Part shown: positions 1-5,060 of the stretch, one piece after another
How positions within the stretch are numbered: position 1 is the stretch's first letter
Layout of the letters: the number at the start of each line of letters is the position of its first letter
NCBI GenBank assembly: GCA_902796705.1
Contig: CADBQF010000086.1
Coordinates: forward strand, 1 to 5,096
Source of the DNA: Ruminococcus flavefaciens
Lineage (GTDB): Bacteria; Bacillota; Clostridia; Oscillospirales; Ruminococcaceae
Direction of reading: 5' to 3'
Length of the DNA: 5,096 bases
Position numbers and translations under genes: made by a program
The notes under the pieces: generated by a model
What the model saw: the letters and a program-made list of their open reading frames with translations, nothing else
Told to the model about the DNA's origin: nothing
The model's database searches: none

Positions 1-13
1 CAGTGTAGGGAGA

Positions 14-79
14 TGTCAGCGGAGCTGACAGAGGGTACCCGCCGCTGTTGGCGGAACCTTTCCTCAGAAAGGTTTCCCC
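14..79. repeat. Composite palindromic intergenic repeat (copy 1)
   Basis: Three hairpins follow one another. The first is TGTCAGC (14-20) and GCTGACA (24-30) around a 3-nt loop. The second is CCGCC (39-43) and GGCGG (50-54) around 6 nt. The third is AACCTTTC (55-62) and GAAAGGTT (67-74) around CTCA, with partial GC pairing outside it. Read on the minus strand, the third hairpin with its GTGGGGG lead-in shares a 28-nt core with the one at 4918-4945; the only difference is one loop base. Two near-identical copies in 5 kb point to a dispersed repeat family. No U-tract follows any stem on either strand, so a simple intrinsic terminator does not explain it. Its place downstream of rqcP would allow a role at mRNA 3' ends. 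Similar palindromic repeats are common in this bacterial group, but the family name is not known to me. Confidence 0.7.
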
Positions 80-82
80 CAC

Positions 83-116
83 AAAAATACGCAGCTCCAC
101 AAGAGCAAGCCGCTGC
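83..116 (-). terminator. Weak terminator candidate after rqcP
   Basis: About 12 bases past the rqcP stop, the minus strand can fold either GCAGC/GCTGC (112-116 with 91-95) or a tighter GCTC-TTGTG-GAGC hairpin (106-94). A short run of five U (87-83) follows a few bases later. The stems are short and the spacing to the U run is loose, so this is only a candidate. The strong palindrome at 55-74 lies just beyond and might contribute. Confidence 0.3.
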
Positions 117-127
117 AAGCAATAGTG

Positions 128-370
128 TTATTCGATAACGGTGTAGTTGTCGGCGGCGGTTTCTTTAGTGGAGTGTTCGGTGACGTTGAGGACTTTGACT
201 TTGAGTGGGCGTGTACCCATATTTATTTCGATGATATCACCGACTTTTACGTCGTAGGAAGCTCTTGCGACTTTGCCGTTTACGACGATCTTTTCGGCAT
301 CGCAGGCTTCGTTGGCGATAGTGCGGCGTTTGATAAGTCTCGTCACCTTGAGGTATTTGTCGAGTCTCAT
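128..370 (-). CDS. rqcP: S4-domain RNA-binding protein, RqcP/YabO type
   Basis: An 80-residue protein that is nearly all S4 RNA-binding domain. It begins MRLDKYLKVTRLIKRRTIAN, the classic S4 helix with basic residues, followed by an NGK turn (31-33) and a VKVGDIIEI strand (41-49). It matches my recollection of Bacillus subtilis YabO (RqcP) along its length, including an AA-x-x-YT end. In Firmicutes RqcP binds the 50S subunit with peptidyl-tRNA and works with RqcH to add C-terminal alanine tails to stalled nascent chains; the related Hsp15 family also binds 50S. The start was chosen because GGAGGT lies 6-7 bases upstream of the ATG. The frame stays open to 439, but that extension has no ribosome binding site and runs through a hairpin. 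It is the last gene of the mazG-hup-rqcP operon, 86 bases after hup. Function is by homology. Confidence 0.9.
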   Translation of the reverse strand: MRLDKYLKVTRLIKRRTIANEACDAEKIVVNGKVARASYDVKVGDIIEINMGTRPLKVKVLNVTEHSTKETAADNYTVIE

Positions 371-394
371 GAATTTACCTCCATAAATGGGATT

Positions 395-429
395 CGGGGA
401 AGAACTTTTCCGCAGAATAGTTTTCCCCG
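395..429 (-). other. Intercistronic hairpin between hup and rqcP
   Basis: In the 86-base gap between hup and rqcP, CGGGGAA and TTCCCCG (7 bp) close a longer stem that continues inward as AACT/AGTT after a single-base bulge, with a 12-nt loop. No U-tract follows, and the rqcP ribosome binding site lies about 15 bases downstream. It is therefore more likely an mRNA stability, processing or differential-expression element than a full terminator. The structure is seen in the sequence; the role is inferred. Confidence 0.55.
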
Positions 430-456
430 ATATCTTCATATTTTTTTGCCTTCTGA

Positions 457-732
457 TTACTTGTTTACAGCTTCCTTGAGAGCTCTGCCGGGCTTGAAAG
501 CGGGAGCCTTGCAGGGAGGGCAGACCATCTTAGTCTTTGTCTTGGGGTTGATGCAGGTCTTTTCGCCTCTCTCACGAACCTCGAAAGTACCGAAGCCAGT
601 GATAGTTACCTTGTCGCCGCCTTCGAGAGCTTCCTGGATAGCGGAAACTGTAGCTTCGAGAGCACAGGCAGCATCTTTCTTTGTGCAGTTAGCCTTTTCT
701 GCGATAGAATTGATAAGTTCAGTTTTAGTCAT
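457..732 (-). CDS. hup: HU-family histone-like DNA-binding protein
   Basis: A 91-residue protein of typical HU length. HU dimers bind and bend DNA with little sequence preference and help to compact the nucleoid. The N-terminal helical part (MTKTELINSIAEKANCTKKD) is followed by the signature GFGTFEVRERG (47-57), the DNA-binding arm with intercalating proline in INPKT (61-65), and the end KAPAFKPGRALKEAVNK. The ATG at 732 was chosen because GGAGG lies about 9 bases upstream and it gives the family N-terminus. Its first 8 bases overlap the end of mazG, which implies translational coupling. Odd point: five cysteines (17, 24, 60, 71, 74), with CPPC at 71-74 in the returning strand of the arm, where many HUs carry a form of IPAxK. 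HU beside a YabO-type gene is common in Firmicutes. Confidence 0.95.
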   Translation of the reverse strand: MTKTELINSIAEKANCTKKDAACALEATVSAIQEALEGGDKVTITGFGTFEVRERGEKTCINPKTKTKMVCPPCKAPAFKPGRALKEAVNK

Positions 733-1546
733 TGTTTTTATCCTCCGGATCAATCAGTTTTTTTGCTTTGTCCCAATATACGTCGAGTTCCTCAATGGGA
801 AGAGACTTCATATCGATATTATCCTCTGATGTCAGTTTTTCTGTAACAGAGAAGCGTTTTATGAATTTATCGGTAGCGGCTTTGAGTGCAAGTTCAGCAT
901 CGACACCGAGGTGACGTGCGGCATTTACGCACGAGAAGAGCAGATCGCCCATTTCTTCGGTGATATCGTCGATATTGCCGGAAGCGGCAGCTTCTATAAG
1001 CTCTTTTCTTTCAGCATCGATACATTTGATAGCATCATCGGCGTTCCTGAAATCCATACCGGCACGCATTGCACGCTTTCCGACTTTCTGGGCTCTCATA
1101 AGGGCAGGCAGGGACTTGGCAACGCTTTCAAGTGTATCGGTATAGGTCTCCTGACCTTTGGTCTTCATTTTGATAGCGTCCCAGTTTTTGAGTACCTGTT
1201 CGGTAGAGTTGGCTATGGTATCGCCAAAAACGTGCGGGTGTCGGATAATGAGCTTTTTGCACACACCGTCGCAGATGTCGTCGAAAGCAAATCTGCCCGA
1301 CTCCTCTTCGATACGGCAGTGGAATACGACCTGAAGAAGCACGTCACCGAGTTCTTCACATAAAAGCTCACTGTCTTTGAGGTCTATAGCTTCGATCGCT
1401 TCGCAGGTCTCTTCGATAAAGTCACTTCTGATCGATTCGTGAGTCTGTTCTCTGTCCCACGGACAGCCGCCCTCACCACGGAGAAGCTTTACTATCTCGA
1501 TAAGATCGCTGATAGAATAATTGTCTTTTTGCTGAAATTCGACCAT
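725..1546 (-). CDS. mazG: Nucleoside triphosphate pyrophosphohydrolase MazG
   Basis: A 273-residue protein, close to the length of E. coli MazG (263). MazG hydrolyses (d)NTPs to the monophosphate and pyrophosphate, cleaning the pool of abnormal nucleotides, and in some bacteria lowers (p)ppGpp-linked signals. Two MazG domains are visible. The N-terminal one has GGCPWDREQTHESI (26-39), the metal-binding EETCE (45-49) and EELGD (64-68), then the RHPHVFGD motif (102-109). The C-terminal one has KELIE (181-185) and EEMGD (197-201), then NAARHLG (208-214). The start at 1546 is supported by GGAGGT 7 bases upstream; in-frame ATGs at 1561 and 1579 have weaker or no sites. The methyltransferase-like N-terminal domain fused to MazG in Bacillus YabN is absent. 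First gene of the operon, about 74 nt after the predicted transcription start, with 8 bases overlapping hup. Confidence 0.95.
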   Translation of the reverse strand: MVEFQQKDNYSISDLIEIVKLLRGEGGCPWDREQTHESIRSDFIEETCEAIEAIDLKDSELLCEELGDVLLQVVFHCRIEEESGRFAFDDICDGVCKKLIIRHPHVFGDTIANSTEQVLKNWDAIKMKTKGQETYTDTLESVAKSLPALMRAQKVGKRAMRAGMDFRNADDAIKCIDAERKELIEAAASGNIDDITEEMGDLLFSCVNAARHLGVDAELALKAATDKFIKRFSVTEKLTSEDNIDMKSLPIEELDVYWDKAKKLIDPEDKNND

Positions 1547-1626
1547 TTGCAAGACCTCCATTTTCCCTGTATCTGTCATTCGTTATAAAGCTCGTAAAAT
1601 CGGAACGAAACGAACGCAACACTAAT

Positions 1627-1655
1627 ATAATACCCCAAATTCAGGCAAAATGCAA
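1627..1655 (-). promoter_or_regulatory. Sigma-A-type promoter of mazG-hup-rqcP
   Basis: On the minus strand, TTGCAT (1655-1650) and TATTAT (1632-1627) are separated by exactly 17 bases, close to the TTGACA/TATAAT consensus. The transcription start should be near 1620, giving a leader of about 74 nt before the mazG ATG. An A/T-rich tract lies directly upstream of the -35 box and could act as an UP element. The separate promoter indicates that this operon does not depend on read-through from trpS. Confidence 0.7.
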
Positions 1656-1762
1656 CACCTTTTTTTATTTTTGTAGATAAAGTATAATATATCTTCACCC
1701 TAACCTGCCTTTTGGCAATATTAACCATATTACCGCATTTTTCGAGCCTTTGAACATGATTA

Positions 1763-1814
1763 TTCCCTGACAGAACGCTCGTCTGGAAGTTCTGATAAGC
1801 GTTCCGGCAGGGAA
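1763..1814 (-). other. Long imperfect palindrome in the trpS-mazG gap
   Basis: The gap 1547-1848 holds no credible gene. Besides the mazG promoter and leader, its main feature is this inverted repeat: arms 1763-1779 and 1798-1814 pair over 17 positions with one mismatch, around an 18-nt loop. As minus-strand RNA, one position that would be a mismatch on the plus strand becomes a G-U pair, which suggests it acts as leftward transcript from trpS. No U-tract follows. The loop contains CAGAAC, which can also pair with GTTCTG of the 3' arm, so alternative folds are possible. The role is unknown: a 3' end or processing element, a binding site, or a small RNA. Confidence 0.5.
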
Positions 1815-1838
1815 AAAAGATCATTAATTTTTCAGAAA

Positions 1839-1856
1839 ACAGATATCATCATCTGT
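1839..1856 (-). terminator. Small hairpin at the trpS stop codon
   Basis: ACAGAT and ATCTGT pair over 6 bp with a 6-nt loop. The structure overlaps the last codons and stop of trpS and is followed by only four U. It is AU-rich and weak. It may be part of the 3' end of the trpS message together with the larger palindrome at 1763-1814, but it is not convincing as a terminator alone. Confidence 0.22.
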
Positions 1857-2844
1857 CAACGAATCCTACCTTGTGGTAGACTTTGGAGACTATCCTCTGT
1901 GAATACTTCATTGCCTTTTCAGCACCTTCAGTATAGCACTTCTTGAGGTAAGCCTTATCCTTGGAAAGTCTTGCGAACTCTGTTCTTACGGGTTCGAGGT
2001 GGTCTGCGACAGCTTCACCTACAGCAAGCTTGAAATCTCCGTAGCCTTTTCCGGCGAATTCTGATTCGATAGCGGCAAAATCCTTGCCTGTAACGATAGA
2101 ATATATCGTCATGAGGTTGTTGATGCCGTCCTTGCCCTCACTGTAGCAAACCTCTGTGTCGCTGTCAGTGACAGCTCTCTTGAACTTGCGGATAATGGTA
2201 TCCTTGTCGTCGAGGATAAGAATGCAGGCATTCGGATTCTCGTCGGACTTTGACATCTTCTTTGTCGGCTCTTGGAGAGACATGATCTTAGCTCCTACCT
2301 TCGGGATATAAGGCTCAGGGAGCGTGAAGAAGTCGCCGTAACGCTGGTTGAATCTCTGTGCGATATTTCTTGCGAGTTCGAGGTGCTGTTTCTGGTCAAC
2401 GCCTACAGGAACGAGGTCGGCATTATATGCGAGGATATCAGCCGCCATAAGCACGGGATAAGTGAAGAGTCCGGAGTTCACATCGTCAGGGTGACGCTGG
2501 CTCTTGTCCTTGAACTGAGTCATTCTCGAAAGCTCACCGAACTGCGTATTGCAGCCGAGTATCCAGTTGAGTTCAGCGTGAGTCCTTACATGGCTCTGGA
2601 TAAAGAGAATGGACTTTTCTGGATCAACGCCGCAAGCCATGAGGAGAGCATACGAATTGAGCGTATTCTGTCTGAGCTTTGCCGGATCCTGTCTTACTGT
2701 GATAGCGTGCATATCGACAACGCAGTAGATGCAGTTGTATTCTTCCTGTAATGAACCCCAGTTCTTTACAGCACCCATGTAGTTTCCGAGAGTGAAAGTA
2801 CCGGTAGGCTGTATTCCGCTGAAGATCAGTTTTTTATCTTCCAT
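1849..2844 (-). CDS. trpS: Tryptophan-tRNA ligase (TrpRS)
   Basis: A 331-residue cytoplasmic class I aminoacyl-tRNA synthetase that activates tryptophan with ATP and charges tRNA-Trp. Length matches bacterial TrpRS (about 330). The Rossmann fold opens with IFSGIQPTGTFTLGNYMGA (7-25), whose TLGN is the HIGH-motif equivalent. FTYPVLMAADILAY (127-140) contains the aspartate (136) expected to read the indole nitrogen. VGVDQKQHLELAR (147-159) is a family signature, and KMSKS (196-200) is the intact ATP-binding loop. The start at 2844 has AAGGAG about 11 bases upstream, overlapping the stop of the preceding gene. The gap to that gene is 15 bases, so the two are almost certainly co-transcribed. No T-box leader is visible in front of the pair, although such control is frequent for synthetase genes in Firmicutes. 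Confidence 0.97.
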   Translation of the reverse strand: MEDKKLIFSGIQPTGTFTLGNYMGAVKNWGSLQEEYNCIYCVVDMHAITVRQDPAKLRQNTLNSYALLMACGVDPEKSILFIQSHVRTHAELNWILGCNTQFGELSRMTQFKDKSQRHPDDVNSGLFTYPVLMAADILAYNADLVPVGVDQKQHLELARNIAQRFNQRYGDFFTLPEPYIPKVGAKIMSLQEPTKKMSKSDENPNACILILDDKDTIIRKFKRAVTDSDTEVCYSEGKDGINNLMTIYSIVTGKDFAAIESEFAGKGYGDFKLAVGEAVADHLEPVRTEFARLSKDKAYLKKCYTEGAEKAMKYSQRIVSKVYHKVGFVDR

Positions 2845-2859
2845 TTGGTGTAATGCTCC

Positions 2860-3384
2860 TTACTTTTCGGGATTCATTCTTGCAGCAGCATCGTCCTTGA
2901 GCTGTGAGCTGCGGAGTTCGTTGAGAACACGCTGGTAGAGTACATAGAACGAGCGGAGTTCAGGCTGATCCTCAGGAATGATGCCCGGCTTTACTTCTGT
3001 AGTGAAGATGCCGCTCTTTGTGAGGAGGTAGATCTTTTGAGTCATGCCCTTGGGAAGATCGTACTTCTTTGTCTTTGTACATTTCGGAACGAGCTGTGTA
3101 GCATTAGCAACGAGGTTGTGAGCTGCCTGCACGAGAGTTCTGTATCTCTGTGAAGCACCTGTGTAGTCGCCGCCGTTGTTGAAGTAGAGGTTAGCAGCAC
3201 CGTTGATGAAGCATACCATAGTTGTGAGTACGGTAGCGGACATCGGGATATCGATAACAACGCCGAATACTTCGTTCTTCTTGAAGTTTGTCTCGAAGTA
3301 CTGGTAGGGGAAGTTGATAGCCTGTCCTCTTGTCATGAGGTATTTCTGTGTTACAGCGTAACGTTCTGTCATTCTGTTTGGCAT
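2860..3384 (-). CDS. Conserved-looking protein of unknown function
   Basis: A 174-residue protein that I do not recognise. The start at 3384 is chosen for GAAAGGA about 8 bases upstream; the frame is open to 3459, but that stretch lacks a site. There is no signal peptide or clear membrane span. Residues 39-62 (VFGVVIDIPM then a hydrophobic stretch to CFING) look like adjacent beta strands. A glycine/asparagine turn, NLYFNNGGDYTG (65-76), follows, then an amphipathic helix from about 79 to 97. KIYLLTKSGIFTTEV (117-131) looks like another strand pair. The C-terminus (143-174) is helical, charged and alanine-rich. The fold looks small and soluble, mixed alpha/beta. It lies 15 bases upstream of trpS in the same operon and has normal codon use, so it is likely a real housekeeping-linked gene. 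Any function would be a guess. Confidence 0.85.
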   Translation of the reverse strand: MPNRMTERYAVTQKYLMTRGQAINFPYQYFETNFKKNEVFGVVIDIPMSATVLTTMVCFINGAANLYFNNGGDYTGASQRYRTLVQAAHNLVANATQLVPKCTKTKKYDLPKGMTQKIYLLTKSGIFTTEVKPGIIPEDQPELRSFYVLYQRVLNELRSSQLKDDAAARMNPEK

Positions 3385-3450
3385 AGTGATTTTCCTTTCA
3401 TTTATAAAATACAGCAAACGGTATAGATTTTTTTGAGTCTGCTGCCTGTA

Positions 3451-3473
3451 TCCGTTCACTAAAGGTGAGCGGA
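3451..3473. other. Inverted repeat between aminotransferase and the unknown gene
   Basis: TCCGTTCAC (3451-3459) and GTGAGCGGA (3465-3473) form a 9-position inverted repeat with a 5-base loop, 13 bases past the aminotransferase stop. On the minus strand one pair becomes a C-A mismatch, and no U-tract follows, so it is a poor terminator. In the 102-base gap I see no promoter with both boxes, so the unknown gene and trpS may partly depend on read-through from the aminotransferase. It could be an operator or an RNA stability element. Confidence 0.4.
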
Positions 3474-3486
3474 CTATAATGATCTT

Positions 3487-4680
3487 TTAATCGAGCATCT
3501 CTCTTGTCATGCGGGCGAGTATCTCCATGCCCTTGTCGATCTGCTCATTTGTCGGTGTCGAGTAATTGAGTCTGAATGAATGGCTTATGTCTCCCTCACG
3601 GATATTGAATGAATTTCCGGGAACGACAGCTACCTTGTATTCCTGTACAGCCTTTGTGCAGAAAGCGTTCATATCGCAGTCATCAGGGAGAGTACACCAG
3701 ATGAAGAGACCGCCCTCCGGCTTTACATAGGTTATCTTCTTTGAGAAGCCGTTTTCGATGTGGCTGCACATGAGTTCGCACTTGTTCCTGTAGATATCAC
3801 GCAGCTTGTTGAAGTGAGCTTCACGGTCAACAGTTGTCATGAATCTGTGAGATACTACCTGAGCCCAGATATTCGAGTGAACGTCTGATACCTGCTTGCA
3901 CACTACTATCTTCTGGATTATCGGAGCAGGAGCGGATACGAAACCTGTACGGAATCCCGATGAGATGAGCTTTGAGAATGTGCTGGAGTAGATGACTCTG
4001 CCCTCTGTGTCAAGGCTCTTGATAGACGGGATATTAGTGCCGGCAAAGCGGAGTTCACCATACGGATCGTCTTCAAGGATTATGAAGTCATATTTGCAGG
4101 CGAGTTCGTAAACAGCCTTACGCTTTTCAAACGACATAGTTCTTCCTGTGGGGTTCTGGAAGTTCGGGATAAGGTAGAGTATCTTGACATTCTTCTCACG
4201 CTTGAGAGCATCTTCGAGCTTGTTGAGGTCGATGCCGTCTTCTTCCATATCAACGCCTACGAGATTTACATTGTAAGACCTGAATGCGTTGAGAGAACCG
4301 ATAAAGCTCGGTGATTCGCAGATAAGAGTATCTCCCTCGTTGAGAAGCACCTTGCACGAAAGCTCGTTTGCCTGCTGTCCGCCCGATGTAACGATAAGAT
4401 CGTCAAATTCCGGGTGGAAGCAGTTCTTGCTGCCGAGCCATGTTTTGAGGAATTCACGCAGGGGAGTGTAACCCTCTGTGATGCTGTACTGCAATGCAAG
4501 TATCGGATCATCACGGAGAAGTTCAGCGGATATCTCAGCGATCTCCTTTTTGGGGAAAGCCTCAGGAGCGGGGTTTCCGGCTGCAAAAGATATTACTTCC
4601 GGATCAGCAGTGAATTTAAGTATCTCTCTGATAGCAGAAGCCTTGAGTCCGCTTACTTTGTCGGAAAATTTATATTCCAT
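3487..4680 (-). CDS. PLP-dependent aminotransferase, class I/II (LysN / AAT-I fold)
   Basis: A 397-residue cytoplasmic fold-type I aminotransferase that moves an amino group between an amino acid and a 2-oxo acid. Visible active-site elements are SFAAGNPAPEAFP (31-43), the PLP phosphate loop SGGQQ (99-103), NPTG (176-179), DDPYG (204-208; Asp204 and Tyr207 for the pyridine ring), Schiff-base Lys237 in STFSK, Arg244 and substrate-carboxylate Arg370 in FRLNY. It resembles LysN, 2-aminoadipate and kynurenine/aromatic aminotransferases and the catalytic half of MocR regulators, but has no winged-helix domain. The substrate cannot be read from the sequence; proximity to trpS weakly hints at aromatic amino acids. 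The ATG at 4680 gives the family N-terminus and has a weak AAAGGTTGG site. In-frame ATGs at 4701 and 4740 are less likely, the latter lying inside a hairpin. Confidence 0.93.
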   Translation of the reverse strand: MEYKFSDKVSGLKASAIREILKFTADPEVISFAAGNPAPEAFPKKEIAEISAELLRDDPILALQYSITEGYTPLREFLKTWLGSKNCFHPEFDDLIVTSGGQQANELSCKVLLNEGDTLICESPSFIGSLNAFRSYNVNLVGVDMEEDGIDLNKLEDALKREKNVKILYLIPNFQNPTGRTMSFEKRKAVYELACKYDFIILEDDPYGELRFAGTNIPSIKSLDTEGRVIYSSTFSKLISSGFRTGFVSAPAPIIQKIVVCKQVSDVHSNIWAQVVSHRFMTTVDREAHFNKLRDIYRNKCELMCSHIENGFSKKITYVKPEGGLFIWCTLPDDCDMNAFCTKAVQEYKVAVVPGNSFNIREGDISHSFRLNYSTPTNEQIDKGMEILARMTREMLD

Positions 4681-4817
4681 TTTATAAGACCAACCTTTCA
4701 TTAGTGAGCTGCAATGAGCTGTCTTACTGTCATACCGCATAAGCGTGTGCAGTATGACTTTATCGTCCGTCCGCAGGTGTTGTGTCTGCGTGGACTCTTT
4801 AAATTATCAATGACGCT
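4681..4817 (-). promoter_or_regulatory. Structured 5' leader of the aminotransferase mRNA
   Basis: The predicted transcript runs about 137 nt before the start codon and contains successive hairpins. The first pairs 4795-4786 with 4776-4769 (GTCC/GGAC and GCAG/CTGC with a 2-nt bulge). The second is a strong 11-bp stem, 4758-4748 with 4739-4729, with one U-G pair and an 8-nt loop. A third, weaker TCATT/AATGA stem lies close to the ribosome binding site. It does not show T-box signatures and I cannot match it to a known riboswitch. Control by translation or attenuation is possible but inferred only from length and structure. Confidence 0.45.
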
Positions 4818-4823
4818 CTATTC

Positions 4824-4852
4824 ATTATATCATATTTATACAGAAATAGCAA
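4824..4852 (-). promoter_or_regulatory. Sigma-A-type promoter of the aminotransferase gene
   Basis: On the minus strand, TTGCTA (4852-4847) and a perfect TATAAT (4829-4824) lie 17 bases apart. Transcription should begin near 4817. The stretch upstream of the -35 box includes an A/T tract (GGAAAATTTTT) about 13 bases away that could help polymerase binding. This promoter may also serve the unknown gene and trpS downstream. Confidence 0.72.
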
Positions 4853-4877
4853 GGCACACAGCAAAAATTTTCCATAA

Positions 4878-4995
4878 TTAATTAAAGCCGCTGCCCATAG
4901 GTAAGCTCATACCTTTAGTGGGGGAAACCTTTCTGAAGAAAGGTTCTCCCCCAATAAAAGATACAAGTTTCTTAGCAGTTGCAGGCTTTAATTAA
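4878..4995. repeat. 118-bp element with 12-bp inverted ends and central hairpin (repeat copy 2)
   Basis: TTAATTAAAGCC (4878-4889) and GGCTTTAATTAA (4984-4995) are perfect inverted repeats. Inside lie a small AGGTA/TACCT hairpin (4899-4914) and a strong stem from 4920 to 4952: GGGGGA/TCCCCC plus AACCTTTC/GAAAGGTT with one bulge and a TGAA loop. The 28-nt core GTGGGGG...AAAGGTT (4918-4945) recurs near 74-80 on the other strand. Since TTAA is repeated at each end, the element can be read as 8-bp terminal repeats (TTAAAGCC) flanked by TTAA duplications, as in miniature transposable elements. It codes for nothing. It lies between divergent genes, where no terminator is needed, which argues for a mobile or regulatory repeat. 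Confidence 0.65.
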
Positions 4996-5060
4996 GTTCT
5001 GAAATCTGAGGAGGGGGCATATTATTATATTGACAGTTGTATGCGAAAGGGGAAGCGGGA

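Noticed and set aside
125..829. 234-codon rightward open frame across rqcP, hup and the end of mazG
   Set aside because: It lies antisense to three well-supported genes, has no convincing ribosome binding site and its product has no recognisable features; it is a coding-strand shadow.
911..1363. 150-codon rightward open frame inside mazG
   Set aside because: Antisense shadow of a gene with both MazG domains intact; no ribosome binding site.
1672..1680. DnaA-box-like TGTAGATAA upstream of the mazG promoter
   Set aside because: One mismatch to the consensus, a single isolated site, and no cluster or AT-rich unwinding region suggesting an origin.
1771..1785. Possible LexA/SOS box (GAAC followed by GT) in the palindrome
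   Set aside because: The second half-site does not match GTTC and the neighbouring genes are not SOS genes.
1576..1824. 82-codon leftward open frame in the trpS-mazG gap
   Set aside because: It runs through the long palindrome and the mazG promoter, has no ribosome binding site and its translation looks random.
2272..2751. 159-codon rightward open frame inside trpS
   Set aside because: It is fully antisense to trpS, whose motifs are intact; no independent signals support it.
3475..3480. Perfect TATAAT on the plus strand
   Set aside because: No matching -35 box at 16-18 bases and no rightward gene follows; it points into the 3' end of the aminotransferase.
5030..5035. Perfect TTGACA ahead of the flippase start
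   Set aside because: The position 17 bases downstream (5053-5058) is AAGCGG within the ribosome binding spacer, not a -10 box, so it cannot drive a normal leader.
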